Of a DNA stretch of 8,188 nucleotides, positions 7,772 to 8,188 are shown in pieces. The DNA comes from Burkholderiales bacterium. Its GTDB lineage: Bacteria > Pseudomonadota > Gammaproteobacteria > Burkholderiales > SG8-39. Location: contig JAENXP010000075.1 of assembly GCA_016649475.1 (NCBI GenBank), forward strand, positions 1-8,188, written 5' to 3'. A model generated the notes under the pieces. That model saw nothing but the letters and a program-made list of their open reading frames with translations, ran no database searches and was not told the DNA's origin. Positions within the stretch are counted from its first letter, which is position 1. Each line of letters begins with the position of its first letter. The position numbers and the translations under genes were made by a program.

Positions 7772-8188
7772 ATGAATCTAGCAACTCGCCTGCGACATCT
7801 GTTGCCGTGCGTTTTGCTATTGCTGCTTACCCCGTTTGCGCAAGCCCATGAGTCGCACGATACCGGGCATGCAGGCATGCGCGCCGAACAGCTGGCGTCA
7901 GCCGAATTCGCATCCGCCGAAGTCGTGTCCGTCACGACGCCGTGCAGGGACCACGAAGGCGGGCGCTGTTCCTGCACCAACGCCTGCCGCAACTCGCCGA
8001 ACCCGGTAGAGCTGCCGGCAATCCCGGAATCACGCCTGTTTCAGCGGTGCTCCGACCCGTGTTCGGCGCACACGTGGCAGGTCCAACGTTTGGTCCGGAC
8101 CTGTCTTTCGCCTGCTTGTGTCACGATCATCCTCCTTGTTTCTTCTATTGACTATTGCTCTCTCCGATTTTGTTGGCCGGAATTTTAG
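7772..8188 (+). CDS. Small exported His/Cys-rich protein, unknown function
   Basis: I do not recognise this protein with certainty. The 138-residue frame begins with a Sec signal peptide: a basic n-region, a leucine-rich core (LPCVLLLLLTPF) and an AQA cleavage site at about residue 25. The mature start is histidine-rich ('HESHDTGHAG'). A compact cysteine cluster follows, C58-x-x-H61, then C66-x-C68-x3-C72, which could bind a metal ion in the periplasm. Small exported proteins with such clusters often sit at the front of heavy-metal efflux operons, so a metal-handling locus may follow outside the window; that is inference. After about residue 85 the sequence loses recognisable character and gains scattered cysteines and a hydrophobic end, so the true protein may be shorter or frameshifted near 8030-8060. 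The stop TAG is the last codon of the window. An ATG at 7751 would add seven residues and has a weak AGG upstream; the 7772 start gives a more usual signal length. Confidence 0.55.
   Translation: MNLATRLRHLLPCVLLLLLTPFAQAHESHDTGHAGMRAEQLASAEFASAEVVSVTTPCRDHEGGRCSCTNACRNSPNPVELPAIPESRLFQRCSDPCSAHTWQVQRLVRTCLSPACVTIILLVSSIDYCSLRFCWPEF

Noticed and set aside
8088..8098. AACGTT core near the window end as a second TetR operator
   Set aside because: Only the 6-bp core matches; the flanks do not continue the CGAACGTTCG palindrome and the site is inside a reading frame.
8148..8176. TTGACT as a -35 box for a gene beyond the window
   Set aside because: No acceptable -10 box follows at 16-18 bp.

Overview
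The window looks like chromosomal DNA from a GC-rich Gram-negative bacterium, most probably a betaproteobacterium. This is inferred from the high G+C at third codon positions, an LpxR-type outer-membrane enzyme, a bacterial ETF-ubiquinone oxidoreductase, and an outer-membrane barrel with a signal peptide. I see no tRNA, rRNA, CRISPR array, transposase or phage gene. Most of the window is ordinary core and accessory metabolism.

Layout from left to right. (1) At 1-237 (+) is the 3' end of an LpxR-like lipid A deacylase. (2) At 275-1560 (-) is a two-gene operon, a TetR-family regulator followed by a GNAT acetyltransferase, joined by a TAATG stop/start overlap. A good promoter lies directly before the regulator, with a perfect 10-bp palindrome in its spacer. 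That promoter seems to start the mRNA at the ATG itself. (3) At 1830-3458 (-) is ETF-ubiquinone oxidoreductase, which passes electrons from acyl-CoA dehydrogenases to quinone. (4) Divergent from it at 3568-6009 (+) are a hot-dog acyl-CoA thioesterase and acetoacetyl-CoA synthetase, 3 bp apart. The divergent gap holds a symmetric ATTATAAT that gives a perfect -10 hexamer on each strand, and a separate TGCACT/AGTGCA dyad. (5) At about 6010-6303 (+) is what looks like a 5'-truncated member of the C_GCAxxG_C_C redox-protein family, beginning right after the synthetase stop. (6) At 6459-7454 (-) is a signal-peptide-bearing outer-membrane beta-barrel of unknown substrate. Divergent from it, at 7772-8188 (+), is a small exported His/Cys-rich protein. 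About 300 bp of intergenic DNA separates them.

The middle block fits together as fatty-acid and ketone-body catabolism: beta-oxidation electrons leave through ETF-QO, acyl-CoA pools are adjusted by the thioesterase, and acetoacetate is activated to acetoacetyl-CoA. The TetR/GNAT pair may belong to the same physiology, because TetR proteins often sense acyl-CoAs and GNAT enzymes of this kind can acetylate acyl-CoA synthetases. That link is inference. The right end may be the edge of a metal-handling or envelope locus continuing outside the window.

No clearly new multi-gene system is visible. The most useful leads are the apparently leaderless, self-operated TetR promoter, the symmetric bidirectional promoter, the truncated redox-protein remnant, and the barrel/Cys-rich exported pair.
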